Source: Phorcus lineatus (lineage: Eukaryota > Mollusca > Gastropoda > Trochida > Trochidae). From it: a DNA stretch of 64,000 nt. The translations under genes and the position numbers were made by a program. The stretch lies in assembly GCA_921293015.1 (NCBI GenBank), contig OV121081.1:372001-436000 (forward strand). The letters run 5' to 3'. Position 1 is the first letter of the stretch. Every line of letters starts with the position of its first letter. Shown piece after piece: positions 22,301 through 32,880 of this stretch. The notes beneath the pieces are model-generated. The model was not told the DNA's origin, made no database searches, and saw nothing but the letters and a program-made list of their open reading frames with translations.

Positions 22301-25138
22301 CGTCAATCAGCGACTCAGTCAGGTCAGCTGCTTTACTAGTTCTGTGAATAACCCTCCCGAGCGATAAATCCATTAGCCTTTAGAGCTATTATCTTTAAAA
22401 AACATGACACTTTTTCATTGAAACATGCCTCATATATCAAACAATGAAATTATCCTGCTCTTATGATGCTCTATATTTTACTTGGCCTTCTCCCATTATT
22501 TTCATTAAATTCTGTCTGCTTAGTACAAGACTACAAGTTTACATTTCACTGATAAAAGTGCTTTGGGAGCAGTACATTTTCTGGTTTTCAATCAAGATCA
22601 TGACTTTAAACTATCCATCAGTCACTAAGCTGAAACGTAAAGACATACAGTAATATTTTTCAGCATCTTACACATAGTTGTTTTCATTTTAATTATGGTC
22701 AAAGAATATAAAGTATAAAGCCGTGTACGTTTATGGCATGGCTGGTCCCCTATCCCCTGTCCATTGTCCCTTGTCCACCTTTAGCATTTCAGCCCTTCCT
22801 CCCACTAAACTGCAGCACAATTGTTTATCTTATGAGGTGATTTACCCTGAAACTTGCCCCGTGAGAATACCTCACATCCTCAACGCTTGTGCCTTTTGTG
22901 TCGTAGACAAAACCATTAAATAATGTCTATGTTTATCTACACAATAGTACAACACTCCTGAATATCTCTTCTCAATGTGTGCAGGAACCGGATTGTGTCC
23001 GAGAAGGGGATCCCAGCCATTGAGAACTACATGTACGAAGAACATGAACAGCTCCGCCGGGCGGCCACACAGTGCATGTGCAACCTCGTGATGAACGAAA
23101 AGGTTGGTTTGTGCATGAGTAACCTAGTTACAGATAAGAAGCTGATATTTTGATTACATCTGAATGATCAACCTCGTCAGGAGTAAGAAGGTTTGGAGAT
23201 GAATTACAAAGAAAATAACTAACGACTTACAGATTATCTTTACCTGTGTTAAATTAAGTTGGAGGGAAAGATAATCTGTCATTTCCGGTCATGAGTTGGT
23301 TATTGTTTATATTACCAATAAGTATTTGAAAAGATTAAACTAAAAAACAATAGAAATAAATGTTTCTCTTTAAAGGATTAGAGTGGCGATTCTCCAAATA
23401 CATACTTAGCACTTACCTTTGCACAGCTAATTTGTCATAGTGAAAAAGTTTCAAAATAAAAGTTAAATGTAATTGTTGCCGAAGGATTATTCTTTCCTTT
23501 CATTACCGTCATTCAAAAAGTTTTTAAAATTAATTTAAAGAGGTCAGCAACGCCCTACCTTAATACTACAAGAGGGCTCAAACTGAAATTCTTGTGGTGT
23601 AATAGATGGCACTGTGACGTCATAGCCACTCGTGTCTAAGACGCCATTACAATAGAACGAAACAAGGCGCTTTTTTGGGTGAGGTGAGTTGGTCTTTAAC
23701 GCCGCTTTCAAGATTATTTCACTTATATCGCGGCTGCTAGTATTACTGCAGGGAGAAAGCCCGCAACACCATTGTGGCCATGCATTGCGGTGAAACCTGC
23801 GAGCAACGGCTGGAACTAGCGGACCATGGGTGGTTTCTCTGGGAGAAAGTTGCCAAGCCCCTCGCGGGATTCGAACCACGGACCTGATCCGAAGCCGTAC
23901 GCTCTAAACCACTGCGCTATCCCGCCCCCCCACTTTTTTGGGATTGTAAGCTAAACACAATGACGAAGTAATTTGATAATCGCTAATTTCTTTACATTTG
24001 TGCAATTCGGCAGATGTACTTCACATTTTATTGCGGTGGCACACATGAAAAATAACGAATGGCAACTACGTGGAATAAATGAACCTTGTCAAAGTGTAGA
24101 ATACAGGTAAACAAATGACCAGTCGGAAAAAGATGAATGAAATAGTCCCAGGACAACGTTCATTTTAATTGCTTCCAAACAACCAATCAAATGCCAGGAA
24201 AATGTGTAACTGCCATGTGACTTACAGGCAAAGTACTTCGCTGTGTCCACCTTCCCATATGGGTAATATATGTTATGAAGATGCAAGTTGTTGCATCTTT
24301 ATACCAACAAGCTTTAACATGTTGGTGACTAAAATGAAATCTATGAACCATTAAGTTTAGTTTTCAAATGTTTATGACAAAATGGGTAATCAAGTTTTTT
24401 TGGACTCAGGTATCCACAGATTAAAAATTAAATTTTAGTTGCTTGTTATGATCCTAGAGGTAGTCATTGATTAAAGCCTGCTTAGCATTAAATGTATATA
24501 TGAGCATTCAGCGAGTGCAATGTTTCTGTCTGTGTGTACAGGTGCAGCTGCTGTTTGAGGGAGAGAACGACCGTGTCAAGTTGATGGTTCTCTTCTCCGG
24601 GGAGGAGGATCAGGAGCTTGTGATGGCCGCATCCGGGGCCCTTGCCATGATCTCATCACGACCAAAGATTGCCAACAAAATTATCACGGTAGGGATAGGC
24701 AAACCATTTTGAAACAGTCTCTTATTGAACAGTCTCTTATTGAACAATCTCTTCTATGTCAATTGGCAATGTCTCCATAAATCAGTGTTACTGACCTCAT
24801 ATTAAGTTTCCCATTGGTTTACAAGAGTTGTCTCCCTTGTGCAGGTGAACGGTTGGTACGAGATCATCCAGGGTCTTGCAGTGAGTGACGATCCAAAGAT
24901 GTCCCATAGAGGCTGCTACATCCTCAGAAACATGATGCAGGAGCGTGAGGTTGCAGAGAAGATTGTGGGAAGCCAGGATTTTGAAGTTCTACTCGCCATC
25001 TCGATGTTGAAGGACCCCACACGGGAGGAAGCCATCAAGTGTGCTAAGGAGGCGCTGGACCTTGCCCAGTCTCACGGATTCATCAAACCTAAAGCATCCA
25101 TCGAGGCTCTTGAGGAGGAAAATGAGGACGATATCTAA
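10352..25138 (+). CDS. unc45: UNC-45 myosin co-chaperone, 20 coding exons, 943 aa
   Basis: UNC-45 folds and assembles myosin heads together with Hsp90. Exons: 10352-10556, 11007-11182, 11331-11420, 11628-11795, 12812-13019, 15901-16068, 16295-16463, 16664-16733, 16857-16949, 17304-17438, 17786-17880, 19189-19330, 19715-19855, 20046-20161, 20369-20435, 20558-20671, 22207-22322, 22985-23102, 24542-24688, 24845-25138. All introns are GT-AG, phases join, and the total is 2832 nt, matching the family's usual 930-945 aa. Residues 1-120 form three TPR repeats with the Hsp90 carboxylate clamp visible (N13, N48, K78, R82). A central armadillo-like region follows. The UCS domain covers about 520-930 and has family motifs such as [23 protein letters not shown] and [10 protein letters not shown]. 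The C-terminus ends in an acidic tail (EEENEDDI) after HGFIKPK. The start is fixed by the acceptor just before the ATG. Introns 5 and 16 carry satellites; introns 11 and 18 carry related inverted elements. Confidence 0.97.
12068..12615. other. repeat-like block in unc45 intron 4
   Basis: Sequence rich in ATCGATA and TATATCGTCTCGCC motifs. The last occurs twice, near 12558 and 12590, and shortened forms occur elsewhere. The left part (GTGGTGTAACGATT...) resembles ends of hAT-type DNA elements, but no matching right end or target duplication was found, so the class is uncertain. Confidence 0.25.
13263..15877. repeat. 34-bp satellite array in unc45 intron 5 (about 77 units)
   Basis: Each unit is two 17-bp halves: AGCATAATCTGTAGTGA and AGCATGTTCTACAGTAA. 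The halves share AGCAT and carry CTGTAG or CTACAG, which are reverse complements of each other. Left-edge units (13263-13420) are the most diverged. Variants such as GTACAGCATGGTCGTAATGA recur at intervals, so blocks of several units have been duplicated (about 13820-14100 resembles 14190-14470). The array ends 23 bp before the exon 6 acceptor. Confidence 0.95.
18215..19122 (+). mobile_element. non-autonomous element, copy A (unc45 intron 11)
   Basis: About 0.9 kb. It matches the reverse complement of 23208-24270 through most of its length: ACCCATATGGGAAG, AGTTACACATTTTC, GGCATTTGATTGGTTGTT, TTAGCGATTAT and the terminal hairpin all recur in the same order. There is no intact reading frame. 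One end is the long palindrome 18981-19122, which lies only 66 bp before the exon 12 acceptor. Confidence 0.75.
18981..19122. repeat. long inverted repeat (hairpin 4), end of element A
   Basis: The left arm 18981-19045 and right arm 19058-19122 are each 65 bp and pair with few mismatches (AATAACCAACTCGTGATGGG with the complementary CCCGTCACTCGTTAGTTATT). The loop is TCGCCAAGGCTC. The transcript could form a very stable stem beside the exon 12 splice acceptor. Confidence 0.9.
20797..22005. repeat. 39-bp satellite array in unc45 intron 16 (about 31 units)
   Basis: The unit is CATATGCCTAACCCTAGCCC followed by TGGGTGTATAGAAGTATAT. Units are highly similar, with recurrent variants (ACATAAG, TATATGAG, CCAGGG). 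The core CCTAACCCTAGCCC resembles the TTAGGG telomere repeat read on the other strand. Because 39 is a multiple of three, a 413-codon frame of a 13-residue repeat stays open on the minus strand. It lies in an intron and is not a gene. Confidence 0.95.
23214..23304. repeat. shortened inverted repeat (hairpin 5), end of element B
   Basis: The left arm AATAACTAACGACTTACAGA and the right arm (TCTGTCATTTCC...GGTTATT) pair over about 28-38 bp. The loop is unlike that of copy A, consistent with internal loss. Confidence 0.7.
23670..23942 (-). mobile_element. tRNA-derived SINE with perfect 10-bp target-site duplication
   Basis: Read on the minus strand from about 23932, the head has a pol III box A-like TAGCGCAGTGG and a perfect box B GGTTCGAATCC, in tRNA order and spacing (about 23926-23860). 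A non-tRNA body follows, then a tail ending CTCACCTCACCC and a short A run. The direct repeats CTTTTTTGGG at 23670-23679 and 23933-23942 flank the element and are absent as a pair from the empty relative, copy A. The head has drifted from a functional tRNA, so it is not a tRNA gene. Confidence 0.9.
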
Positions 25139-26020
25139 ACCACACCATTGTCCAATCATCTTATTGTCTGTACTAGAAGGAGCATTATGTGTTCTGAAGA
25201 TATTATAAAGATCTGAACAACATTTGAGATCCTCTGCTTTTCACTGCAGGTCTGAAGTTGACAAACACAGAACTTCGAAGTGTAAGAATGTCAACACCTG
25301 CATTTGACATGGTCAATTAAAAATTTCTGGATTTTCTGGAGGCCCAAATATTTGTCTTCCCTTTCCACACCAGTGATAAGGATAACTTTTGGCATGGATT
25401 AAGATTTCCACAATATAAAAGGCAGTGGTGTTGTACTTCACCATGGCGATCAACATAAGTTCAGCATCATGTACACGTGTTCCAGAAGATCTAGACTCAT
25501 CAGGAAACAAGATCTAATGGTTACCTCAACAGTTCAGAGGTCAGATAATCAAATTATCACACTCAACACAAGCAGATGTTGCAGTTGTTTGAAATCAAAG
25601 TAAACATCGACATATCATAGTCTTTCAGCCATATTGTTCATGTCATTAAACTATTTGGTGCAATACATAGCAAATATTTTACTTATGATCAAATTGACCT
25701 CGCCTATTTTAATCTACATCATATCATATGGATTTGTATTTTCTTATTTATTAGCAATAGCTTATTTTTACCTTTTGTTAGTTATTTATTTGATAGATAA
25801 TCACAAAAAGGGAGTTGGAAATGTTTCCTTGAAACATTTTCCTATCATTAAAAAATGTCATTGCCAAATCCAAATATTTATTGATCGGTGTAAATATGTA
25901 CATTTTCTCCTTGTTTGATTGGTGCGCAGAGAGTAAACAGGTGTGTCTTGTCGGTCCAACTGGCTGTTTGTGTGTGGTGTGCCAGCAGATTTACAATAAA
26001 CAAATCACAATCATCATGCT
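25139..26020 (+). other. unc45: unc45 3' untranslated region (inferred)
   Basis: The sequence after the TAA contains no recognisable coding. The first canonical AATAAA in good context is at 25995-26000, followed by a GT-rich stretch, so the transcript probably ends near 26015-26020. Confidence 0.5.
25995..26000 (+). terminator. unc45: polyadenylation signal AATAAA, probably unc45
   Basis: The context is TTACAATAAACAAATC, about 860 bases after the stop codon and followed within 40 bases by T/G-rich sequence. Assignment to unc45 is by position. Confidence 0.5.
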
Positions 26021-28092
26021 TCAGTGTTATGACTTTGACACTTTAAAATAAGGGGATTCAAGTTGTCATGAGTTAGTAGATTTATGTACAGACTTAAATA
26101 AGGATATAGAAATTTCATGTTTGAATATAAAATGGAACAATATTTATTATTATAAAATTAACATAATTTATTATATAACAACATCAAGGTTTTCTGGGGT
26201 AACAAGTTCTTTATTACGAAAATCACTTTACTTGCTCCTAGATCAAAATGGTTGTCGTCTCATGTAATGGAGTAAGCTCTGATATGTTGAGATTTTCATT
26301 TGAAGTTTTTTACTGCTGTTTTAATGTATGCCACTTCAAAATGCCCTTCAAAGGCATAATCTGTTGCTTATATTTTTCTAAATGTATCGTCTTTCAGTAC
26401 TGGCAGGTCTAAATGTCAACACATACACTATGAAAAATATCTTTTAAGATAGATGGCTTCTTCAGGACCACGACTTGACACTAGTTGAAGATCTGACGGG
26501 GCATTGGGTACTTACATTATAACCTCCGGTTCTTTTGATGTTTAATCTATCTTTAATTTGCAAATATGTACATGTAATCTCTAATGTAATGCAAAACATT
26601 TCATTGTTGCGTTGAGAGGGTTCCCCTGAAGAATGGCAGTCTGTTCTTTACACAAAAAAAACTCTCATCCCTACCGAAGTTTGTGCAGAGATCATTTGTC
26701 TCTATCGCTTACACCAGATCGCAACTTGCTTCATGTCTTCCCCAAGTATGGTCTGGACAAGAAGTTGGACTTCACTAATAAGTCATAATACACTCGGTGC
26801 TAAACTACCAAAATAATCAAAGTTGTATTATGTCCAAACTGTGAAAGAAGTGATAAAACAAGTGCTGCTTTCAGAAAATGATATTTCAACCTTTTTGATA
26901 AGCCTGAACACATTTTAAGAAAAAGAAGACTGTAATTCATGAGTTCTCGAGAACACTATAGGAATACTCTAAGAAATCCAATTTTTGTTCTTTAGACATG
27001 AGCAATTGGTTAGTGCAAAGAAACTTTTTTACAGATGGTTTACAGATGGTCTCGAAACCATACAATAAAGGATGTAAGTCTTCTCAGAGGCACATGTGGT
27101 ACTTAACATTCCTTCCCATTTTCCTTGTGAATACAGAGTACTAAGAAATGTAATTGTAATCAAGAAGTTATCAATGTTTATACAGTAAAAATAGAATGAA
27201 TACATGTTAGGACATTACGCATTTTGTGGAAAATTTAAAGAGTTTAATAAACATGATAACGATATTTCTTAAGAAGCATGAATTCAAACAAATACTAGTA
27301 TATGACAATTTGTTTTTATTCACAAGGCATAGTGAGGAAATTTTTTCAAGATCTTTAACAGTTTCAAAGCTCAGGCCAGCTGATTGGGCACATAAAATAA
27401 TTTAAGAATTGGAATATGAAAACATATATCAAAACATAATGTAGCATTACAAGTAACTTCATATACAATGTTTTCAAGTAATGAGATTCCTTGCCCTCTA
27501 TTTGGACATTACAAGGTCATGTGACATCTTATCCCAAGAACATGAGACCAAGGGTTACACAATTTTTAAAAACATTCAAATTCTATATGTCTGTTAAAAG
27601 TAGGCCAAGAAATGCTAATGAGAGTAATGTCTTTATCACTTTAGTGACCTCACAAGTAAAGGGTCTGAGTCACTCACCAAGACTGAAAGTCAAGATAAGA
27701 GCCACGCCACAAAGTTCACACAATTCAATATTCCTGCAATTAGAACTTATGGATTTGATTGGTAATTTCAGAAACAATTTTGCTTGCAAAAATATGTTCA
27801 GATTTCATTGCAAATAAACAGTTTCCAACTTTGGCTTCTGTCAATGGAAAATTAAAAATTTCATGGATAACTTTATAGCAAATCTTTTACAAAAGCCACA
27901 GAGTTTCTCCCCTAATTTGTCCATCATCGTTCACCTCACAAGACTGACTCTCATTGTACACTGTACCTCTATCAGATGTTATTGGTTTCAAATGATTTGT
28001 AAATCATAGGAATAACAGAATTCAATATAACAACATAATCAAAATGTTTATAAATGATGAAAAGCGCTGTGGACCCTGGTAGTTCAATGGTA
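26021..28092. other. intergenic, no gene recognised
   Basis: AT-rich sequence between the unc45 3' end and a mariner relic. The longest ORF (27491-27817, + strand, 108 codons) shows no known motif. No RNA genes or tandem arrays are seen. Confidence 0.5.
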
Positions 28093-29268
28093 TGAGGGGG
28101 GTTCAATAAGATTTGCAAGCTGGGCATTTATATTTACATAAACAGTTTCAGCTTATAGCAGGTTTTACTTCAGTCAAAATATAATATTGACACGTCATAA
28201 CAATTTCTAGACACAATAGTTATTTAGATATAATAGCTGCACTAACATAGGGTCTCCTTATTCACGGATTCTCCCAAACATGAACAACGCTGTGATCAAG
28301 TTCCTTACAAAGGAGGGATGCAAAGCTACAGATATACATAATCGCATGTGTAATGTGATGCTCCTAACTATTCAACAGGATGTCAAAGGTCTCTTCAGTT
28401 TAAAAGGGGCAGGGAGTCCTTAGAAGATGACCCTCAATAGTCACCAAGTTTTTGCCACTATTGAAAGAAGATTTTAAGCTGACCACCGTGTGAAAGTGTG
28501 AATTTCAGATATCAGTTGAAAGTGTTGAAAAAATCATTCATTTTAATCTTGGTATTTCAAACGTATCTGCAATATGGTTAGCCAAAAACCTCAGAGCACA
28601 AGATCACAATCAAAGAACTAAAAGTTGTGTGCAGCTCCTGAATCTCTATATTGCTTATGAAACTGGGTTCTGTCTCGTCTTGTGACAGGTGATGAAACCT
28701 GGATCCACCACTGGGACACTGAAACTAAACTGGAATCCAAGCAGTGGAAGAACCCAAGTTTGTGACTCCACTGCAGTTTCGCACTCAACCATCAGCTGGC
28801 AATCTTTTGAGATGCAAAAGGCATGAAAGCAAAAACTACAATGAATGGTCACTATTATGCCAATCTAATGCAATTGCAAAAAACAATTTGACAGAAACAT
28901 CGTGGAATGCTGTCATGTGGGGTTCTGATTTTGCATGACAGTGCTCCAGTGCACAAGTTAGCTGCACAGGTCGCTATACGTGAATGTGGATTCGAACAGC
29001 TGAATCTCCCACCCTACAGCCCAGACCTATCCCCCAGCGACTACTTCCTGTTCAGAAACCTGAAATCCACCCTACATGGAAGGCACTTCCGTGATGACAT
29101 CAAGGCAGCCACAGAGGCATGGTTAGGGGGGCAATCCGAAGACTTCTACAAAGGTGGCATCAAAAGCCCTTAAGAGAAGTTGAATAAGTATATTGAAAAA
29201 TAAAAGTAAAAAATTGGTTATGTGAGTTTGTATCATATTGAAGTTGCTACACTTATTGAACCTGTGTC
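28093..29268 (+). mobile_element. mariner-type transposon, decayed
   Basis: About 1.18 kb between TA dinucleotides at 28091-28092 and 29269-29270. Both ends contain GGTTCAATAAG in inverted orientation. Inside, transposase pieces on the + strand lie in several frames: AVIKFLTKEG near 28290, VTGDETWIHHW near 28685, LILHDSAPVH near 28925 and YSPDLSPSDYFLF near 29020. The three Asp of a mariner DDD triad are all still encoded, the last two about 34 residues apart, but stops and frameshifts separate the blocks. It ends about 165 bp beyond the 3' end of the first FMN reductase gene. Confidence 0.9.
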
Positions 29269-29432
29269 TACAACAAACTGCACCTTTGCGAAACAATAAT
29301 TAATAAATTATGCAACAATAATGAAAAGCAAACATTTGTAAAAGTGAATATGTCTGTAACTCTAAGCATTAAAAATCTAACATCACAGTTTTACTCTATA
29401 GATATGTGTGTATATATGCATATGCAGTTCAG

Positions 29433-31734
29433 TTACTTCTTCCCCTCCTTCTCACAGAGAATTCTGTGGTTCCTCATAGCATGAGCGTGCCAGTCCAGTT
29501 GAGTGATGAGTTTCTCAGCGCCGCTCTTCATGTGGTCATTCGTGGGAGTTCCGTCCTCCGCCAGGGACTCATGCACCTTGGGGATGCCAAAGATGTTGGA
29601 TACACTCAGACAGCCCAACTCAGCTAGAAAGGCCCGGAGCTGCATCGCAGATCTCATTCCACCGTAGATGCCTGAAATTAATCAACACTTATCTTTCGAA
29701 ACTGATCCCAACTGCCTAAAATCAATAACTACTTATCACAAACTGGCCTAAAATGCCTGATGTATGCCCAGTACTGTACTTATCAGTAGAAAGTGTCCCC
29801 CACTGGCTGAAGTCAAACTGCTTATCATTTGACAAAAGCACCAATTACCTGATAATAGAAACTAGAAAACTGCCAAAAAATATCCATTGCTTCTCATTAC
29901 AAATATGTCATTAACTTAAACCCTTGGTTTTCTTTAAAAAAATAATGTTGACCAAACAGATCATAAAGATACTAACCAGGAGAATAACAGACAATTCCAC
30001 TTGGCTTGTAACTATAGCAACTGCCACCAAAGTGGTCCATCATGTTGCTAAGCGCCGGGGGGATGCTATGGTTGTACTCTGCTGTGACTACTACAAAAGC
30101 ATCAGCTTGTTTAACCTTCTTCTCAGCTTCAACCATCCAAGCAGGTGCGTCTTTTCGATCACTGTAGTGGAACACAGGCTTCCTCAACAAAGGGAAATCC
30201 ATGTCCAGGGGATCTGTAGCACAGTAAATACATCTCAGTGTCGAGGTCATACATGTGGTGGAAGAAAGTTTGTGAGGCAGAGTATTTAGTTGAAGCAAGA
30301 TAAATAGTCACAAATTTTTTATCCATGGTCCTGTTAAATGTCATAGCAATACAGTATCTACAACTCAAGGATCATAAACTTATCCTCAAATCAATAACTG
30401 ACTGAAGCACACTTTTTTAAAGAGCCACTCCGTGATTTTCATAACATATTATTTATCTTTGATACCAACCTAAATGTCATATGGGGTGACATAAAATCAA
30501 AACATCTTAACTTTTCATGTCCAAAAGACATATATATATGACAAATACTGGTTTTCCATGAAAATCTAAAAACAGCCTTATAAATGCACAGAGGTGTAGA
30601 TATCACATCCATTATACATGGATACCATTTATATAACTTAACAAACACTATCAAGTCCTAATTAACTGCCCTCCTGGCTGTTTTAGATAAGTCTCCAAAA
30701 TAACGTTTGACTTTTTGACGCGCGCCACTGTCCTGTTTTCAATCATAATTGTGACGTTCTACCAACATATTGTCACTGTAAAAAATCAACAAGCTTTAAT
30801 ATGTGTTTCTTTGGTGACAGTCGATACTTCGCGATCAAATGACAAAATTGACAAAATATGACTCCAACAACTCACAGAGTGCCTCTTAAAGGGCAAATAT
30901 ATATATTTCTAAAATAACATATGGTAACTTTCCTAAAGTTGTTATTTATTTAAAAAACATCAGAAGTGTAATTCCTTTATTCAAAGGAAATATAATGTTC
31001 AATAGTGACTTCAATAATGTTATTTATTTCTATAAATAGCCTACAGTATTGAGATCTTTATTGATTTCATACAGATCAGTTAATACATATGGTAAAAAAG
31101 AGTCAGTAAATCTATTGAAAATCAACAACTATTTTTTCAAAAGAGACTCTTCTTATCATGCATATCAACTTATCAACTATCTATCAACTTACATAAACAC
31201 TATCGAAATGTAGCAACGTAACAAAGCTTGTCAATTTGTATCGATTATGCTCCATGGTCAAAACAATTCACAAGTGCCGAATCACCATGACAAGGGGTTT
31301 TTCAGCCCTTGGATAGCCTTAACTTGAGATCTTATGTTATTTGGTTTCTTCACTACTAAATTTAAACTTATGTTATGTCAAGATCATCAACACAATACTA
31401 GTTGTGTTGGTAAGCAGTATACAACTGCTGTCTATATTGCAGTGCCACTTGATATCCTCGGAAGTTGTACAGTAATTTCATAAATTTGCAAAATAGGTCT
31501 ATTCAATTCCAATATCGGCCTAGATCTATTTTGGGAAATTTTAAAGCAAACGTTTCCCCCATGATTGTTGGTAGATTCCACTGCAGCAAGTTCCACCGAC
31601 TTACCAAACACCTCAACATCATGGTTTGTCTTCAACAAAGCGTCCTTCATGAAAGTGGCGACTCGTTGACCAAGTCTCCCCTCTCTCGTACTTCCCAGAA
31701 ACAACACAACTTTCAGATTGGACGCACCAGACAT
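29433..31734 (-). CDS. NAD(P)H-dependent FMN reductase-family protein, copy 1 (3 exons, 201 aa)
   Basis: A flavodoxin-fold oxidoreductase that would bind FMN and reduce quinones or other small acceptors with NAD(P)H, probably in the cytosol (no targeting signal). Exons on the minus strand: 31734-31605, 30213-29977, 29671-29433. Both introns are GT-AG and phase 1, and the exons sum to 606 nt including the stop. Motifs: the FMN phosphate loop GSTREGRLG at residues 14-22, the core TAEYNHSIPPAL, and YKPSGIVCYSPG next to the second splice site. Length is usual for the family. The protein ends CEKEGKK. A paralog lies at 46049-49471 with identical intron phases. Intron 1 (30214-31604) contains MITE copy 2. 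The exact substrate cannot be told. Confidence 0.92.
30417..30889. mobile_element. MITE of the TTAA-flanked family, copy 2
   Basis: Inside intron 1 of the first reductase gene. The left end TTAAAGAGCCACTCCGTGA and right end CTCACAGAGTGCCTCTTAA are inverted repeats, and TTAA is present on both sides. The interior shares TTTGACGCGCGCCACTGTCC and TATTGTCACT with copy 1. Confidence 0.7.
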
Positions 31735-32880
31735 TTTGATCGCTCACATCCACTATAGACTCTGTCCGCCACTTTTCGTCGTTCGAGGAATAAAACGAGC
31801 TGAATAACAATTTACAGATTAGTAAACAATTCTCGCAGCAAGATTAGTGTTTCACAGCAACAGAGCATACCGAAACTTCCTGACTTGCCAGGCTTTTATC
31901 CTCTTTTATCTTCAGTAGTTTCGTTAGACGTAAACTATCAGGAGTTGCCTCCCTTACACTACAAACAGTAAAACCTGTTTCTCTTCAATGAGAACAATTT
32001 AAATAATGACAGCTTATTTGAAACGTACATAACCAGCTGGTAATATAAAAATACCAATCTCTGCTTATGTTTGATACCATGATTTCTAAGAATGTTACAT
32101 ACTAGATCACCCTCTCAAGTGTAGCTTTTTCCATTTTCATTTTGGGATGCATTGCCAATGGGACAATCACATAGGCCTACCTTCCTGTTTATCACACTAA
32201 ATAGTTGTAATATCCAACAAAAACTCTTATTAGAACTAAAAGTGTGATACTTGCAAACCATCGCCTCAGTTTTCCCCAATTTGTTATAGTTTGGCATAAT
32301 TTCGCATTCGCAAAGAATTAGAAGAATTTAGAACATATTTGAACCTTAACGGTAGGAACCTGTAAGATTTACACAATGTATAAATGATTGTAAATTACGT
32401 ACTTCGATTGTCACATGTGCATTGTCAATAAATATGTCTTGTTAACCAACTTCGATCAAATTTAAACTTATAAAAAGTTAATCAAAACATTTTAAAGATT
32501 ACTTTTCTAATGAATTCCAACTTGACTGAAATAATGTAAGCAGAGGATAGCGGAGATATTCTCCATCAACACAGCATACTCGTTAAATTTCAAATCCTGA
32601 GGCGACTACTCACTTGAATATCAATTAATGATAGGAAATCAAACGTTTTCAGACGTACATTTATCCGGTGAGAAAATTCAGTGGTTGGCGATGTCCAGAC
32701 TCTATTTTCAATGTTTTTAATGATATGATACTATATAAAGACATATCAGTTTTATCATTTAATTTCTCTGTGTCGGTCGCAAGTAGGTCCTTCTTTGCCC
32801 TTATATTCATCTACCTACCCTAATTCATGCCATATGTCATTCATGACAATAGAAGATATATCTGGTGACAAACTAAACCT
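31735..32880. other. intergenic, upstream of reductase copy 1
   Basis: Should contain the promoter of the minus-strand reductase gene just right of 31734. I see no clear TATA box at the expected distance. No other coding or repeat structure stands out. Confidence 0.35.

Larger units (their letters stand above)
23208..24270 (-). mobile_element. non-autonomous element, copy B (unc45 intron 18), inverted relative to A
   Basis: This is the reverse-complement relative of 18215-19122, roughly three-quarters identical by eye. It is about 0.8 kb without the SINE inserted in it at 23670-23942. The hairpin end (23214-23304) has lost much of its inner stem compared with copy A. A 65-codon open frame on the minus strand within it is not recognisable as protein. 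Confidence 0.75.

Noticed and set aside
23860-23926. tRNA gene
   Set aside because: Boxes A and B are present, but the sequence is the head of a SINE with target duplications, a long 3' body and imperfect arms.
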